A stretch of 64,000 nucleotides of DNA from Unio delphinus (GCA_029339505.1 JAQISU010000041.1:7387001-7451000), one strand, 5' to 3'; shown: positions 36,371 to 48,010, counted from the first letter of the stretch. The notes: generated by a model from the letters alone, not told the origin. Numbers and translations are program-made.

Positions 36371-37029
36371 TTTTGTAGAGCATATGTTAATAGGACACCC
36401 CCAAAAAATTGTTTTTCAGAGTAATCAAGTCTAAAATCTACCTTGCACCAAGTTTTCTAAGCCCAAAGAGTCATCTATGCTTGTATTACCAAATGTTAAT
36501 ATTCTGATAATGTTTACATTTTCTCTACTTTTTCGGTCATGTCTTTGCCCATTTTTAAACATCTTTGGAAATAAACTGACATGCATGCGTTTTCTTTAAA
36601 TTTATATGAGTATATATTCATCCTTCCACATCAGCTACACTGACATATACATGTACTCTAACTTCCACCAATATTTCCATTTGAATCAGATAGTTTAGGT
36701 TATTAATTCTTCAGAGAGTATTTTCCATTATACTAGAACACATGAGCCTGCTTTCATTATGGAAGAACGTGCTTTTGGATTAAAGTTGCAAATTTATTCC
36801 ATATAGAATTCTCACTTGCTGTGTAGTACTTTTGGAATTGATATGGAATAAATTCTCTGATTCAATCAGTTTTTCAGTCCATCTCTCTGCCATACGGATT
36901 TATGAAGTATTCCTAAGGAATCCATGAGAAATTTCTATATGGGAAGGCTTCAAGGATGAGTACATACAGGGTTCATAGAAAAAGTAGTAGTAAACATGTG
37001 TAAAACATTATAGGTGAATACATGATAAC

Positions 37030-37502
37030 AATCTTAAAAAAGTAGTAGTACTGAATTACATAAAATCACACAAATTATTGTTTCTGTAGATGTTGACTAA
37101 AATTCGCTTTATGAAAGATTCAATTGACATTATTAAAGTTGGCATGAAATTCCATAATTTGGCTCCAGAAAAACCTTTTTGAAACAAAGTTCTCTGCTGA
37201 AATGTAAGCCACTTTAGGGATTTAAACAGATTTGTTTGTGGTGTATCTAAACTGGCTTCAAGAATTACTTTAGCTGCTCTCTTTTCACATTTCAGTAATC
37301 TTTCCTCTTCTGTACCATTACTACAGATAGAACAACAATATTCTAGGTGTGGAATGATGTATGCATTGTAGAACATCTTTTTCTGTTCTTAAAAGTGATA
37401 AGATTTTATTCTATTCAAAAGATACAGCAGTGACTCAGCTTTTTTAATGACCTAATCGACTTGCATTTTCCAGCACAAGACACTGTCTATTGTGATACCA
37501 AA
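37030..37502 (-). pseudogene. CR1/L2-like LINE RT fragment, second subfamily
   Basis: The minus-strand frame reads FGITIDSVLCWKMQVD, a stop, VIKKAESLLYLLNRIKSYHF, another stop, then KMFYNAYIIPHLEYC and KCEKRAAKVILEASLDTPQT. It ends near GAKLWNFMPTLIMSIESFIK. The order is that of the RT C-terminus in CR1/L2-like LINEs. The upstream part is cut off exactly where the pogo-like element at 37503 begins. Confidence 0.85.
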
Positions 37503-39130
37503 TACCATATATACTTGCTTATAAGTCGAGGTTTTCTACTTAGAATTTGACTCGTACAGTGTAGGGGTCGTCTTATAAGTGAGACATTAAAAAAAGAAAA
37601 AAATCTTGGGGTAATGTTGGAAACTCTAGATGTTTGCAGTACATAAAAATACTGTCAATTCATATATTTTTACGTTTTCAAGCCACTATTCCTATGCAGT
37701 AATGCATATATGGTATGCACTGTGTTTATCCGTTTCATGACGGTCTTATAAGCGCAACATACAAATATTTTTTTAATCAGACCCTAATCCCTCAGCTTAT
37801 AAAGGCAAGCATGCTTTGTTTTTCTCCAAGTTCACAATCTTTTGATCGAGATACTAATTTTGACAATTATGACCTTAATCCCTTAGATTGTAAAAGTAGC
37901 ACTGCATTGTTTTCCCCAGTGGACAATCATTTGATCTTGCCGCGCATTTGATACTTGTTCAATGTCATGTAGAGTCCCTTTGATCATACCGCACTTGCTC
38001 AGTTGCGGCGACCCTTTATTGAGATATCAAAGACCGTATAGTCAAATGCTCTCACAGTCTCTACATAAATAATGGTCCAAGTTTATGAATTTTTAGTGTT
38101 CTGTCAGTTACTGTGTACTTTGTCACTTAGATATCATACAGCGTGAATAGCTAAACTTAGGTAATTTCACCAAAATGGGGAAAAGACAACGTAATGCGTA
38201 TGATGGAGCATTTAAGCTAAAAGTCATAGACTTGGCAGAGAAAAATAACAATACCATTGGATGTTTGTCTAAACAAGCCATTTAAGGCAAATATGCATAA
38301 ACAGTGGCACAAGTGGATTGTAGATTGTAGATGGGCCCAAAAAAAAAGACAAAAGCAGGAAATCTGAAGCGTCCAGGGATTGAGTTAATAACTCAGTGGG
38401 TGTGTAATGCATGGGAGGAAATTCCAAATGAGATGGTTGTGAAATCATTTAAGAAATGTGGTATTTCAAATGCAATGGATGGGACGGAGGACGATGAACT
38501 CTTCAGTGGTTTAATTTGTGACAAGACTAACACCAAAGCACCCGCAGATGACAGTAAAGACAAAGAATCAAAGTCGGAAGAGGAATCAGAGTCGGACAAT
38601 GTTTACGATGACGGGACGACATTGGAGGAATTTAGAACTTTATTTGGTTATTCTGATGATGAGGATGAATTCTTGGGCTTTGAACCAGAGGACATTAGAC
38701 AGTGACATTTATAGGATACCAATTTTATACCTATATGTGACCTATAATCCAATTCATGGATTCGTCATATAAATGGATTAAAAATGTTAAGCTATATGGA
38801 TTTCATTACACAAAGATGGACAAAATGTAAGTTGTAAATTTATTTGTAAATATTCAACTCAATAATACAATTGTATTTATCTACATTTGTTTTTGTTTTT
38901 ATTTGTCCTATTTATCTATATGTCTATCTATCTATCCAGTTAGTCTATCTATCCAGTTTGTCTCATTTATTTTTCCTAAGTGCAGCTCTGACTCAGTGAT
39001 GACATGTCACCCCTTGCAGACGGATTTAATTTGCAAACAACACCTCGACTTATAGGAGGGTCATAGCTGAATTGGCTTTTTGAGGGGTTGACTTATAGTC
39101 GAGTCGACTTATAATCGAGTATATACGGTA
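37503..39130 (+). mobile_element. Pogo-like DNA transposon, family C, internally deleted
   Basis: The left end taccatatatacttgcttat and the right end ataatcgagtatatacggta are imperfect inverted repeats beginning with TA. Both ends are rich in TTATAAGTCGA words: gcttataagtcgag at 37517 and several at 39050-39115. At 1,628 bases it contains both ends of a pogo transposase gene without the core. It is inserted at the 5' edge of a LINE fragment. Confidence 0.85.
38175..38705 (+). pseudogene. Pogo transposase with the catalytic core deleted
   Basis: ATG at 38175 opens MGKRQRNAYDGAFKLKVIDL, the N-terminal DNA-binding start of pogo/Tigger transposases. After EKNNN the sequence jumps, in a shifted frame, to PLDVCLNKPFKANMHKQWHK. 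That segment contains the third catalytic aspartate (PLD) and normally lies hundreds of residues later. A further shift enters the C-terminal tail PKKKTKAGNLKRPGIELITQ, then NAWEEIPNEMVVKSFKKCGI and the acidic DDEDEFLGFEP. The first two catalytic aspartates are gone. It could at most bind its own ends. Confidence 0.85.
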
Positions 39131-39135
39131 GCTTT

Positions 39136-39260
39136 TCATTTTCAAACTGTTGTATATTCATTTGTTTATAAAGTATGTTTCCTGACTCAACCTTTTCCCT
39201 ATCATTCCAATATGGTGCAAATAACAGTTTTCCATGCCCTTGTCTGAATGTACTGCCCAC
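39136..39260 (-). other. Possible NIDO-domain-like coding fragment
   Basis: The minus strand encodes FRQGHGKLLFAPYWNDREKV followed by ESGNILYKQMNIQQFENEK. The pattern fAPYWND...SG.iLYKQ resembles the nidogen-type NIDO domain. It runs straight into the right end of the family-C element and lacks recognisable splice sites. It could instead be a stretch of the neighbouring LINE. I see it clearly as open coding-like sequence; its identity is inference. Confidence 0.3.
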
Positions 39261-39589
39261 CACCATCATAAGAAGGTTTACACATTATTCAGGCACACTT
39301 AAATAAGAAAGTAGCATATTCTCAAAGAAAATATAAACTCCAAAATAGGCCAACATTTGCAATTAAAAGTAGACCTACATCTAACTTAAAGTTTTCTAAA
39401 TGCTTCCATTACCGTGACTACTGAAACTAAAAATCTTCACAGCAAATATGCCTACCTGCCTTGTGCATTTCAGTACAAAGAATTGTTTCGATGTTAGTGG
39501 CATACACATTAATAACCATCTACGACTCAACAGATATAATTAAAATTCAATATGATAATGACACCCCATATATAGCTTTTGAATCATAC

Positions 39590-39828
39590 CTATTCTGCAT
39601 ATCTGACAGTTCTTGGTTGATTTTCTCTATGTCCACCTCTGTCCATTGGATATCAAAGTATCCATTGATGACTGTCATGACATTGCTGTACAATCCATAG
39701 AGTTTCTGTAACAGACCAAGCTCTTTCTTGACACGCACAAGAGCTGGGTAATCTGTTGTCATCAAGCCAAACAACTGCTCTCCAGCCGAGTAAGTACTGT
39801 ATTTGTTCCACAGCTCATCAAACTGAGT
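39590..39828 (-). CDS. DNAH5: Dynein heavy chain exon D (start of linker region)
   Basis: The exon encodes 79 residues plus two bases. It starts TQFDELWNKYSTYSAGEQLF, runs through LLQKLYGLYSNVMTVINGYF and ends DIEKINQELSDMQN. The acceptor is ATTTCTATTCAG and the donor is GTATGA. The end is in phase 2: the bases AG are completed to an arginine codon by exon E. The pattern GE-LFGL---DYP-L----KEL-LLQKLYGLY is characteristic of DNAH5/DNAH8 upstream of DHC_N2. The apparent MFGLMTTDY start seen in an open frame is internal, not a true start. Confidence 0.95.
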
Positions 39829-40514
39829 CTGAATAGAAATGGCAAAGTAATAATAATATCACAAAGCAGATAAACTAATATAAAATTATAGCTATTTCCA
39901 AATCCAATCTTATTTATTAAATTTTTTAGTTACACATTAACTTTTCAATCTAAGCTGTACTCAAAAACTATATTTTTTTAAATTACATAAAGAAATGGCA
40001 ATGTTATCAATGAAAGACATTTATCATGCTGTAAGAACCCATTTTCTGTATTCCTCACGATCTTTAATCCCAAGAATTGTGTGTGTGTGTGTGTGTTTGT
40101 ATTGATATAGGTGTAAATGATTAATAAAGCATAACAATTTCATTGAGAATGAAAAAATGTATTTTTTAAACATGAATACCTTCTAACATCATTATATTTA
40201 TAATATATTTTTTTTATAATGAGATACTGAAATAACTAAGTAGGAGAAAAATGATACTGCCACAGTGAGGATACCACTGTTTTCATAACAATGGTAACAA
40301 TAGTAAAATTCCTTCTGCAACTACTTACTTTTTCCATTTTTCAGACCTGTAAATCCATATTTAGGCTTATTTTATTTGTTTATATCCTTCATTCTCTCAC
40401 CTTCTCTCATTCTCTCTCTCACCATAATTGTATGACAAGATCTTACAACATGTCAAAACTGATGATTCGCTAGTATATTAAATTTTTATATAATCCAAGA
40501 AAGCACAATTAGAT

Positions 40515-40870
40515 GGTTTACTTCATAATCATCCTTAAAGTACCACAATCAGAGCACATCTCCCTGCTGCTCTGTACCCTTTTGTAACCAACGCTGGATA
40601 TCCGTTTCTGTGCTACATTTCACTGATGGACTCCAGTCCAACATACCTATCTGGCCTCACCAGCAAGATACTTACACTGCTCTTCTGACAATCGTATACT
40701 CATTATGCCCACTATGAAAACAAAGTCATATGGACAATGTTCTTTTGCATATCAGAGCCCAGCAACATGGAATGAATTGCCCATTGAAATTAGACACAAA
40801 GACAGTGATCTAATTCAAGAGTGCTTGTAAAACTCAACTTTTTCGACTGCAAGAACAAAACTTAAAGACC
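40515..40870 (+). pseudogene. LINE RT C-terminal fragment, third subfamily
   Basis: The plus-strand frames read RYLHCSSDNRILIMPTMKTK, SYGQCSFAYQSPATWNELPI and EIRHKDSDLIQECL, with stops before and after. This is the end of an RT ORF whose other copy lies at 45496-46460 (IPTMKTKSYGQ, MWNELPIKIRHKDT). It is 5'-truncated. Confidence 0.8.
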
Positions 40871-41999
40871 TAATAATGTTTCCTACCATAAATATTTTCA
40901 GCATTTTTTGTTTTTTAATTTCATGGGTTTTTTTTTTTGTTTTTGTTGTCATATCATTATAGATGTTGTAAGGAGCTTAGAGCATTTAAAGATTTATATA
41001 AAGTTCTCATTATTATTATTACATCTAAGTTGTCATACATCATTTTATCGATCAATTATCAAGCCAACAATTTCTTTTCCAATCACGTTTTTTTAAAATA
41101 TTTTTTACTGCTATTGCGTGCTTTAACCATTTCCTGTGTTGATGAAGAAGTACACAAATATTTGTGATGTAGAACACGTGTTTCTAGAGACACTACTAAC
41201 ATGTGAAGTAAAAAGTACAGCCACAATCGTATTCAGGAAAAAATGGGACTGCAGGTGTATTCAGGATAGAATGAGGTATTAATGACTGTAGTTGTATTCA
41301 CGATCGAATGGGGTAAGAAAAACTATTGATTACATACAGCAATCAATATAGTAATCAAATTGTTTAGAGATTTTAACCATTATTACAATCATAATCATGT
41401 TTGAAAATAATGGACAAATCAGACATTGATTAGAGTTGATTGCAAACCAAAATTATGTAAACATCAAGATCAGATGCAGATTCTCTGACAACATGCAAAA
41501 CTTTACTTCTCAATGCAGAAATAAACAATAAAAGCTACCAAAATCATTACAAGAAAACTCGTGATCATTCAAATCTCTTGTTTAATGATGTTATGCTCTG
41601 AAGACTGTTTTAGAATTCTATCATACTGACGGTCAATTGAATCTTTTCATGTCTGAATATAAGAGAACATGCAACAATTATACTGCTTACACTGCAAAAC
41701 AAGGAAAAGATTAAAACACTAATTTCCCCATGGCAAGACATATTTAATTAGTATTCATTTCATTCAGTGTTGCCACCTGTTAGCATTTATTATAATTCAT
41801 TGATCGCTGTTTCGTCGTATACATATACAGTATTATTATTTACAGTGAACTAAGAACATATTTTTTCTGATAAAATGTAACAAGATATGATTCCTTATTA
41901 AAACCTGAAAATTTCACGATGTTGATTGTAACTTTTCGGGCACTAACCGCCATTTACGATAAAACAGGCAATATATTAAGGTTTCATTCACCAGTTCTG

Positions 42000-42121
42000 A
42001 TCACGATTTTCTTCATCTGTTAAAAAAAAATTCTTTTAAAAAAACGGGATCCACGCCAGACACCGCGTTATAAGCGGGTTCACGAGTTATCAGGGCGCGA
42101 GTTATCGAGGGATCAGTGTAT
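42000..42121 (-). mobile_element. One end of a Tigger-like element, family D
   Basis: Read on the minus strand from 42121: TACACTGATCCCTCGATAAC, then TCGTGAACCCGCTTATAACG, then GGCGTGGATCCCG. It matches the end at 15068-15140. Weaker similarity continues to about 41900 (GAAGAAAATCGTGATCAGAA). The partner end was not found. Confidence 0.6.
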
Positions 42122-43204
42122 TAGAAATAGGTGCATTAAAAGGTACTCAGTTGTTTAGTTTTCTCCATATGGCCTTCAACACAGTAACAAGTTTTGTGGA
42201 ACCAAAGTTAGGAGATGTGTATTTGGAGCCCATTACCCCTCTACTTGATGACATGAAATGATAAGTTCAACTTCCAGATCCCATAAATATATGCAACATT
42301 TAGCGTAAAGATCTGACTAGCATGGATGATCATCCTGTCAAAAATAATTTAGAGAAGACAAAACACGTAAAAGATACATTTAGGTTGATGGAACAATCCT
42401 CAGGTCAAATTGCAACAGAATGGTTTATATAACTTCTGATTATTAGTAACATCCTGTGTAAAGATTTGAAGTTAATTGACAACGCCAATAACTGTTCAAA
42501 ATAGTAATGATGAAAGAAATCAATAAAAAAAAATTATAAAAAAAAAAAACAACTCTAGCAGAAAACCTTCATATTAAATGTCCATCACAGTATGCTGAGT
42601 GCTGATACCAACAACAAGTTTTCATGCAAAGATGAGAATCAGCTTGACAAGTGGTTAGCTGATTCATATTAATGGCATTTTTTTTAGTACATTACTGGCT
42701 ATAAAATGTCAAGGAAAAGGGAGCTAAGTGCTTTGCTAAGGAAACAGGCACTGATGGGAAATCAAGCATCCAACCCTTGAATGATGAGTTAAATGCAAAA
42801 CCAACTAAACTACCATATCTTCCCTACCAAATATGGAGCACAAGCATCTATACCCCAGCATATGCAAGACTACAAAAAATCATGAATATGTCAGTTACAA
42901 ACAATAATCCTTGTAATAATATAAAGCTACCTAATGGGTAATGGCTCAATCCAAAATAGAATTGGCAAGAAAAACAAATACAAGACACAGCTAAGCCTCT
43001 GAGATAATACTCATGCATCATTATATATTTTAAAGTACCTATTCAACAGTTTCCATTACTGAATTCTATAAGCACATCACTGAACAATAAAATATAACAT
43101 TAGAAAATACCAATGGCAATGAAATCAGAATATTTTCAATATTATAATATGTTTTCAGTGCAATGTAGAAGGGGATAGCATAACATAAAAATGCTGACAC
43201 TACA

Positions 43205-43620
43205 AGAGAAAGAGGTCATTAACATATTAACTAACCCCTGGCGCCGTGTTTATGGGACAGGAGGTATTACTCTACTGCCAATCTCAGTAGCGTCAAGGTC
43301 ATGTATGATTCACTAAAGTAGGTGGTTTATGGAAAGGTAGACAGATTTAGCTCTACAATGATACCATTTTAATTATTCTACAAAATACAGAGGGAAAAAC
43401 CAAATTTTTTGGATCCTTTTTCTTCTTCTTTTTTTATCCCACTAAAAATTTCCCCTTGCTCGGAATTTGATTTTGTGTCCAGATTTGAGACTTTTTGGTC
43501 TTAGATCTAAAGCAGACCAGTCAGAACTGCACACAGACAGGTGAATCTGCAAAAAGTAGCACAAGGTGGGCATTTGTAATAAAGAGTGGTCTCTATTTGA
43601 AAATGATAGGTCTGCTCATG
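43205..43620 (-). repeat. MITE-like repeat, copy 2
   Basis: This is the reverse complement of 13110-13500, with matching CTGTGTGCAGTTCTGACTGG, CATGACCTTGACGCTAC and the end CAGGGGTTAGTTAATATG. No coding sequence is seen. Divergence between the copies is high, so both are old. Confidence 0.5.
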
Positions 43621-43813
43621 TGCAAGAAAAGTAACCAATGGAAAACAATACTTTTAACACATTAATTATAATAATAATGAGGACTTTGTATAGCAACTAA
43701 TCTTTAGAAGCTTTAAGCGTTTTACAACATCTATAATGATATGACTACACTACAGAAAAAACAAAAAAACATGAAACTGGAAAACATAAAAAACATGCTG
43801 AAAACATATAAGT

Positions 43814-43910
43814 AGAGCTGTACCGATGTCACCTTTTGCCGGTTATGCTGATACCGCGTATAGCCTATTATTAAAATTGCCGATACCGATTATGAGACAG
43901 ATCATTTCAT
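43814..43910. mobile_element. hAT-like transposon end
   Basis: The sequence tagagctgtaccgatgtcac, followed by gccggttatgctgataccgc and gccgataccgattatgag, has the CCGATA/TATCGGC subterminal words typical of many hAT elements. No transposase and no opposite end are seen. A family-C-like end begins directly after it. Confidence 0.45.
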
Positions 43911-43917
43911 TATCACA

Positions 43918-44039
43918 GTATATACTCGCATATAAGCTGAAAAATTTAGGAAAAATTAAAGGCCTGCATTAAGTGGGGGGGGGGCAGTCGGCTTATCAGC
44001 GGACCAATGTCTAAGCTTTAGCGTTTTCAGGTCTTTTTG
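43918..44039. mobile_element. Family-C-like pogo end
   Basis: It begins acagtatatactcgcatata, close to the family-C right end (complement: taccgtatatactcgattat), and continues with gcagtcggcttatcagcgga. It stops where the piggyBac element at 44040 begins, so the rest may have been displaced or lost. Confidence 0.5.
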
Positions 44040-45495
44040 TTAACCCTTAAAGTGCTGCATTGTTTTGCAGTAAAAGGTCCCTCAGTGCTGAATTGTTTCA
44101 GGGGAGAAAAGAAGAAAACTGCACAGTCTTTAAATTACATGTATTTCATTAAATATACACTATTGATAGATAAACCCTACATAAAAAATGATGTTGCGTG
44201 TCTATACTTTAAGATTAGCATCAAGACACATGTGTAGGTTTAACGTATTTGCAGGTACAGGTGTAAATACAGGTAAAATGACAAGTTACAATTGTATTTC
44301 ATCAGTATTTTTTTTTGTTTTAGATGGAAAAGTTCAAATATATCTAAGAAATGTTATATTCTTTAGTAGTCCAAACATGCACATGTTATGTCTGTCACAA
44401 TGTTATATATAAATTGTGAAAATCACAAGTAAAGGCAGGGTGATAGTTTTGCAAAAATCCACTCCATGAATGTCAGATGTATGTTTAAACCCTCCAGTCA
44501 GCAATTAATGTTCATGAAAAACTATCACCTGTTATTTATTATAATATCATCAAACCGAGGTCCATATCTGGTGATTAAACCTCAGCAAAGGCTTTATTTT
44601 TGTTCAATCATTGGGCTGATTTTGTGTGAAGAGTCACCTTAATTGTTCTCATTTTCTGACAGGTGTAAATTGCTTGGAATAGCTTGAAATCTATCCCATA
44701 CTTATTTTTTTGCTGATGTATGCGGTTGATATCACATCATCAATAGCCCATTAGGAATCAAGAACAGACATATGTACCAAACCCATTGTTTTAATCGATG
44801 CGAAAACATTTTAGATGCTCAGATAAGACAGGCCGCCATTTCTTCATGCGACTTTTTTCATTCAAGTCTGCCCCATGAACTCTCTGATCTGCATTACGAT
44901 TTGTTTGATCTACTATCAGATGCAATAGCTCGTCATCTAAGAAAAAGTCTTCAATAGTCCGTAGGTTCATTATTCACCATCTTGACATTTAATTTGAATT
45001 ACCAGTGAATGGGGGTTGACAGGCGCGCCATATCTTTTCACGTCAAGCGAGCCTGTACATCCGACTCCAGTTCCACGTAAATTCCTGGCTCAAAATCATT
45101 CATGTGTATTTCCATCAATACCTCGCTTGCTCCAATAATGTCATTTTTCTCAAATTATTCAAAATCACTATTAGCATCACTATCAGAAGCGAATATTTGT
45201 TGCAAGAAATCACCTTCGTATTCAGTTTTGGCCATTTTAGCTTTGCACATGTACCATGTGTTTAGAAGCAAGCATTTGTAAAATTACATCGTTAATAATA
45301 AAGCAAAGTACTGCATAATGCTAGTTCCGGGCCTTTTAAACCAATCAAATATAGTTTTACAGGCATTTATGGCAAGATGAAGTTATAGAATGCGATCAGT
45401 GTTGCTCACCTTGAGCGCGAATATAGTCGCGACACGCACTATGGGACCAAAAACAACAGCACGACTATAGTCGCAACACACACTTTAAGGGTTAA
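44040..45495 (-). mobile_element. piggyBac-type element, copy 1, internally deleted
   Basis: It is flanked by TTAA at 44040-44043 and 45492-45495, with 11-base terminal inverted repeats CCCTTAAAGTG and CACTTTAAGGG immediately inside. This is the layout of piggyBac superfamily transposons. At 1,456 bases it carries only the first part of a transposase gene on the minus strand. Subterminal words agtcgcgacacgcact and agtcgcaacacacact repeat near the right end. Confidence 0.9.
44760..45235 (-). pseudogene. piggyBac transposase N-terminal part, broken
   Basis: ATG at 45235 opens MAKTEYEGDFLQQIFASDSD, the acidic N-terminus typical of piggyBac transposases, and meets a TAA after NSDFE. A later frame reads TIEDFFLDDELLHLIVDQTN, then EKSRMKKWRPVLSEHLKCFR, matching the conserved F-D-ELL--IV--TN and W-P----E---F region. 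A TAA follows at the position where the catalytic domain would begin. The DDD catalytic core is absent. The copy at 62080-62544 shares both stops. Confidence 0.85.
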
Positions 45496-46460
45496 CTACT
45501 GTAACAGATGTAAATCTTGGGACATGAAACAATAATTTTTCCCATTTCCTAAGACATAGGTAAGTTAAAAAAATAACTTTCGGTGACCCAACAGTTAGTA
45601 AAAAGTGAGTTTTAATAGCACTCTTAAATGGGACCACTGTGTCTTTGTGTCTAATTTTAATGGGCAATTCATTCCACATCGCTGGGCCCTGGTATGAAAA
45701 ACATCACTGTCCATATGACTTTGTTTTCATAGTGGGAATGATGAGTATATGATTGTCAGAAGTGGAGCGTAAGTATGTTGCTGGTGTATACACATGGGTG
45801 AGGCTGAATAGCTATGTTGGACTGCAGTCTGTCAGTGAAACATAGCACAGAGAACAAATTTTGTGTTTGATACTGTATCGAATGGATAGCCAGTGTAGGG
45901 TATGGGCATGTTTTTCAAGCAAAGAACGCAGGCATTTATCAAGTTGTTTTGCTGTAGGATGTAAGTAAGGAGTTAGGTTTTCTTGGATGTCATGCATTGA
46001 TTTGGTTCTATTTATCATACGGAGGTTTCTCTTAGTAGCAAATAAAGGTGGAGGGTTAGGGACTGATACGTAGAGATGGCATACAATGCAGAGGTGATCT
46101 GATGCAAGTTCATGGGATACAAGGGTGGATTGCAGAATATTATCATCAGTTCTATGAAGAAACCAGTCTAAAATGTGATCAAGTTTATGTGTGGGTTGGT
46201 TAACTGACTGTTTAAGTTGAAAACATAAATGGAATCTAGAAGTTTTGGAATGTATGGGTTTCCAGGACAGTCAAAGTTGAAATCTCCAAGAACAATTAGG
46301 TTCCCACCTATCAAATTTCTATAATCCAAAAGATTCGGAAACTGCTCCAAAAAAAGATATTCAGTCAGCTTGTTTTTTCTACTAGGAGGAAGACAGTAGA
46401 GATAGAAAAAAACGGACTGACCTTTGTTCCAGTAAACTAGGCATTAGGCTAATGGAAACT
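45496..46460 (-). pseudogene. LINE with endonuclease joined directly to RT C-terminus
   Basis: The minus strand first encodes an endonuclease segment (QFPNLLDYRNLIGGNLIVLG, then DFNFDCPGNPYIPKLLDSIY, LTNPHI). After frameshifts it reads INRTKSMHDIQENLTPYLHP and LRSLLEKHAHT. In the same frame it passes at once into LHWLSIRYSIKHKICSLCYV, which belongs to the end of the RT. MKTKSYGQ and MWNELPIKIRHKDT close it. The whole catalytic RT core is missing. Frameshifts and stops show it is dead. Confidence 0.85.
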
Positions 46461-46878
46461 TGCTTCGAAGTTGATGTATTAGGATGTTTTCAAAAATAGT
46501 CCCCAATATGTGTTTCCTCATCGCATTTCATGCGAAAACAGCAAAAACCTTAAAGGTTTAATGTGTTAACTGAATAAACATCTTGGTTTTAATTTAAATT
46601 TGGTGACAAGAAAATCACAAAGCTGATGACAGATCTGCTGCTTGAAAGGGTAGAGAACATTTTGTACATTCAAGCAAACTGTCTATCACACAACATAAAT
46701 CACATGCAAGAAAGAAAAACAACTTTTCAGTAATAATACATAAAATAATACATGATAACTAACAATAATAAAAGATGCTTCACTGACAGATTAAGAGTAC
46801 TATTTTCCCCATTTACAGAACAGAATAGCAGCTGCGTAAGTAATAACAATGTTATTAAGATTACATAAAAATAAATAC

Positions 46879-46941
46879 CTGAAAAGTCTGAAGTCGGTCA
46901 TTTGCTTCTGTAGGGGATATTCCCTCAGCCATTGGTCCAGC
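46879..46941 (-). CDS. DNAH5: Dynein heavy chain exon C (21-residue micro-exon)
   Basis: This short exon of 63 bases is bounded by a TTTTTCAG acceptor and a GTATTT donor. It encodes 21 residues starting AGPMAEGISPTEANDRLQTF and is in phase 0 at both ends. It matches the GPM-E-GI-P-EA-DRLQ-F signature of the DNAH5/8 tail. It is too short for ordinary ORF scanning and was found by looking for the missing link between exons B and D. Because both ends are in phase 0, skipping it would keep the reading frame. Confidence 0.93.
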
Positions 46942-47599
46942 CTGAAAAATTTTCAGCAATGAGTAGGTTTTTCTCAATTTCTTTGTCTTCTATGTACTGC
47001 AAATAATTGTTGGCATATATTGCTAGTTTTCACCCCATTTTCTGATTCTAAGAAAATAATGGGGTTCTTTTTGTTGTCTGAAATCTTGTAAGCAAAGAAA
47101 ATATTATTTTTAAAAAAAAACAACTGTACAATAGTAAGACTTAATTTTACAATTTTTGTTGATTCTTATTTTGATCAATAGACAAATGAGTCACCTGATT
47201 TAACACTATTTGTAATGTAGGTAAAATTAGATTGATGTCTATGTCATCTACTTTTGACATTCTATGAAACAAGCAAATTCAATATATTGTTGTCAACACA
47301 AACCTGCTGACTTTTTTAAAAGTGTGAAACAATTAACACTGACCTTTGTGGAAAAAGCAGTCAAAGTTAGTAGGCAGACAATGAAAGTATCATAGTTGTT
47401 TGGCTAATGTTACCATTGAAATTTACCTTAAAGATACATCTTTGACATCACAACATAACATGCTGTTTATTTAGGAAATATGTGTAAAGCAAGGTTCATC
47501 CATTTATCTTGTACAGCCTCAGAGTTATAAACAAAAACAAAATTACTCGTACAAGGGCACATTACAAACCTGCCTCATAATGGACTAGGCCTGTGATGT

Positions 47600-48010
47600 A
47601 ACACTAACTTTATGAACATAAACCATATTTATTATGCCAATGGCCTTAACATTAGACCTTTTGACCACAAAATCTTGTTCTGTCCCCTTTGTGCAAGCCA
47701 GCAGATAACTTTTCTGTCCTTCAGTCACACAGTAACCTGGACAGGGCAGGAAAGTGACAGAAAACAGAATAAGTTGGGACAATGACCTTCAAGATATGAC
47801 CCAAAGCATGGCATACAACCTACTAGCAATTATATATAATAATACGAAATTTCATCTGTGTTTTTCAAATGGCTCTAGAGTTAAAAAGCAGAATGAAAAG
47901 TCATCAATAACTTTAAATATCAAGCTGTGACTCTTACTCTGAAGAAAGGGCTCAAAATTGATACCATACACAACATTAAATGAGGGGATACCAGGTTTCA
48001 TAACTTTATC
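47600..48010. repeat. Possible interspersed repeat with GACCTT-type words
   Basis: The words attagaccttttgaccacaa, gtgcaagccagcagataact and gaccttcaagatatgaccc resemble a section at 54990-55075 (ttttgacccccaaatctttt, gccagccagcaaactt, gaccttgacc). Short tracts of this kind are common non-coding repeats in marine invertebrate genomes. The boundaries are not visible. Confidence 0.3.
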
